From Burkholderiales bacterium (GTDB taxonomy: Bacteria; Pseudomonadota; Gammaproteobacteria; Burkholderiales; JAHFRG01), in the NCBI GenBank assembly GCA_035543335.1, contig DASZZH010000023.1, positions 1 to 64,000 on the forward strand: 64,000 nt of DNA, read 5' to 3'. The notes under the pieces were generated by a model. The model had not been told where the DNA came from. It made no database searches and saw nothing but the letters and a program-made list of their open reading frames with translations. Made by a program: the position numbers and the translations under genes. How positions within the stretch are numbered: position 1 is the first letter of the stretch; every line of letters begins with the position of its first letter. Shown here piece after piece: positions 63,830-64,000 of this stretch.

Positions 63830-64000
63830 TTGCAGCCTTTACTCGTCACACATTTTGCCGCGGCCAATCCGCTCGGCCTGGGTGCCGCCGCCACGCTCAA
63901 AGCCTTGCGTGAAGCGCGCACCGGCCTGCGCCCGAACGATTTTGAACACGCGGAGATCAACACCTGGATCGGCCGCGTTGACGGTTTGGAACGGCAGCCT
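63830..64000 (+). CDS. Beta-ketoacyl-ACP synthase, truncated by the window end
   Basis: 57 codons visible from a TTG at 63830, with AGGCAGGAG six bases upstream. VTHFAAANPLGLGAAATLKA and LREARTGLRPNDFEHAE match the N-terminus of FabF-like ketosynthases of aryl-polyene clusters. It should supply chain elongation; the catalytic Cys lies beyond the window. Confidence 0.82.
   Translation, partial: MQPLLVTHFAAANPLGLGAAATLKALREARTGLRPNDFEHAEINTWIGRVDGLERQP

Overview
The window reads as the chromosome of a betaproteobacterium (Nitrosomonadales-like is my guess from gene content and order). The evidence is several conserved neighbourhoods: phaC next to aceE-aceF; nadD-rsfS-rlmH-maf-rng; pilT-pilU divergent from yggS-proC-yggT; nodI/nodJ-type ABC exporter-hydrolase-ferredoxin-VanZ; and an aryl-polyene-type cluster. 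No rRNA operon and no intact tRNA gene was found.

Layout. (1) 1-6.2 kb: a lipoprotein, the potassium transporter kup, a secreted protein gene split by an in-frame amber codon, and an MBL-fold hydrolase, with many dispersed non-coding repeats. (2) 6.46-30.67 kb: a genomic island of about 24.2 kb. It is bounded by two 48-bp direct repeats that match the 3' half of a tRNA-Arg(CCG), with a phage-type tyrosine integrase and a small HTH protein just inside the left end. It carries a helically phased GTAG repeat array, a complete chromosomal integron (intI, attI and five gene cassettes with recognisable attC sites), metE under a cobalamin riboswitch, several secreted proteins, an uncharacterised three-gene operon with a HEPN-like member, and a MarR-controlled RND efflux operon. 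(3) 30.7-35.5 kb: a FecCD-type uptake ABC operon whose binding-protein gene has an in-frame stop, then a decayed leucine/isovalerate (liu) locus: HMG-CoA lyase, fragments of a biotin carboxylase subunit and a thioesterase, and the regulator LiuR with two palindromic operators. (4) 35.7-57 kb: housekeeping genes (phaC, aceEF, nadD to rng, yggT/proC/yggS, pilTU, an rRNA methyltransferase, hemJ, ABC exporter, ferredoxin, VanZ). (5) 57.4-64 kb: the start of an aryl-polyene/xanthomonadin-type cluster (acyl carrier protein, COG4648 membrane protein, acyl-ACP/CoA ligase, a dehydratase-acyltransferase fusion, LolA-like carrier, MMPL exporter, ketosynthase running off the window).

How it fits together. 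The island combines three layers of mobility: site-specific integration at a tRNA, an integron that captures cassettes, and a family of short hairpin and tRNA-Asn-derived repeats present across the first 22 kb. The best candidates for undescribed biology are the five integron cassettes (a ClpP-like protein, a HEPN-like protein, a coiled-coil/winged-helix protein and two membrane proteins), the phased GTAG array, the three-gene operon at 18.9-21.4 kb, and the hairpin/tRNA-Asn composite repeat. All functional names are from motifs and gene order read by eye; no database search was run.
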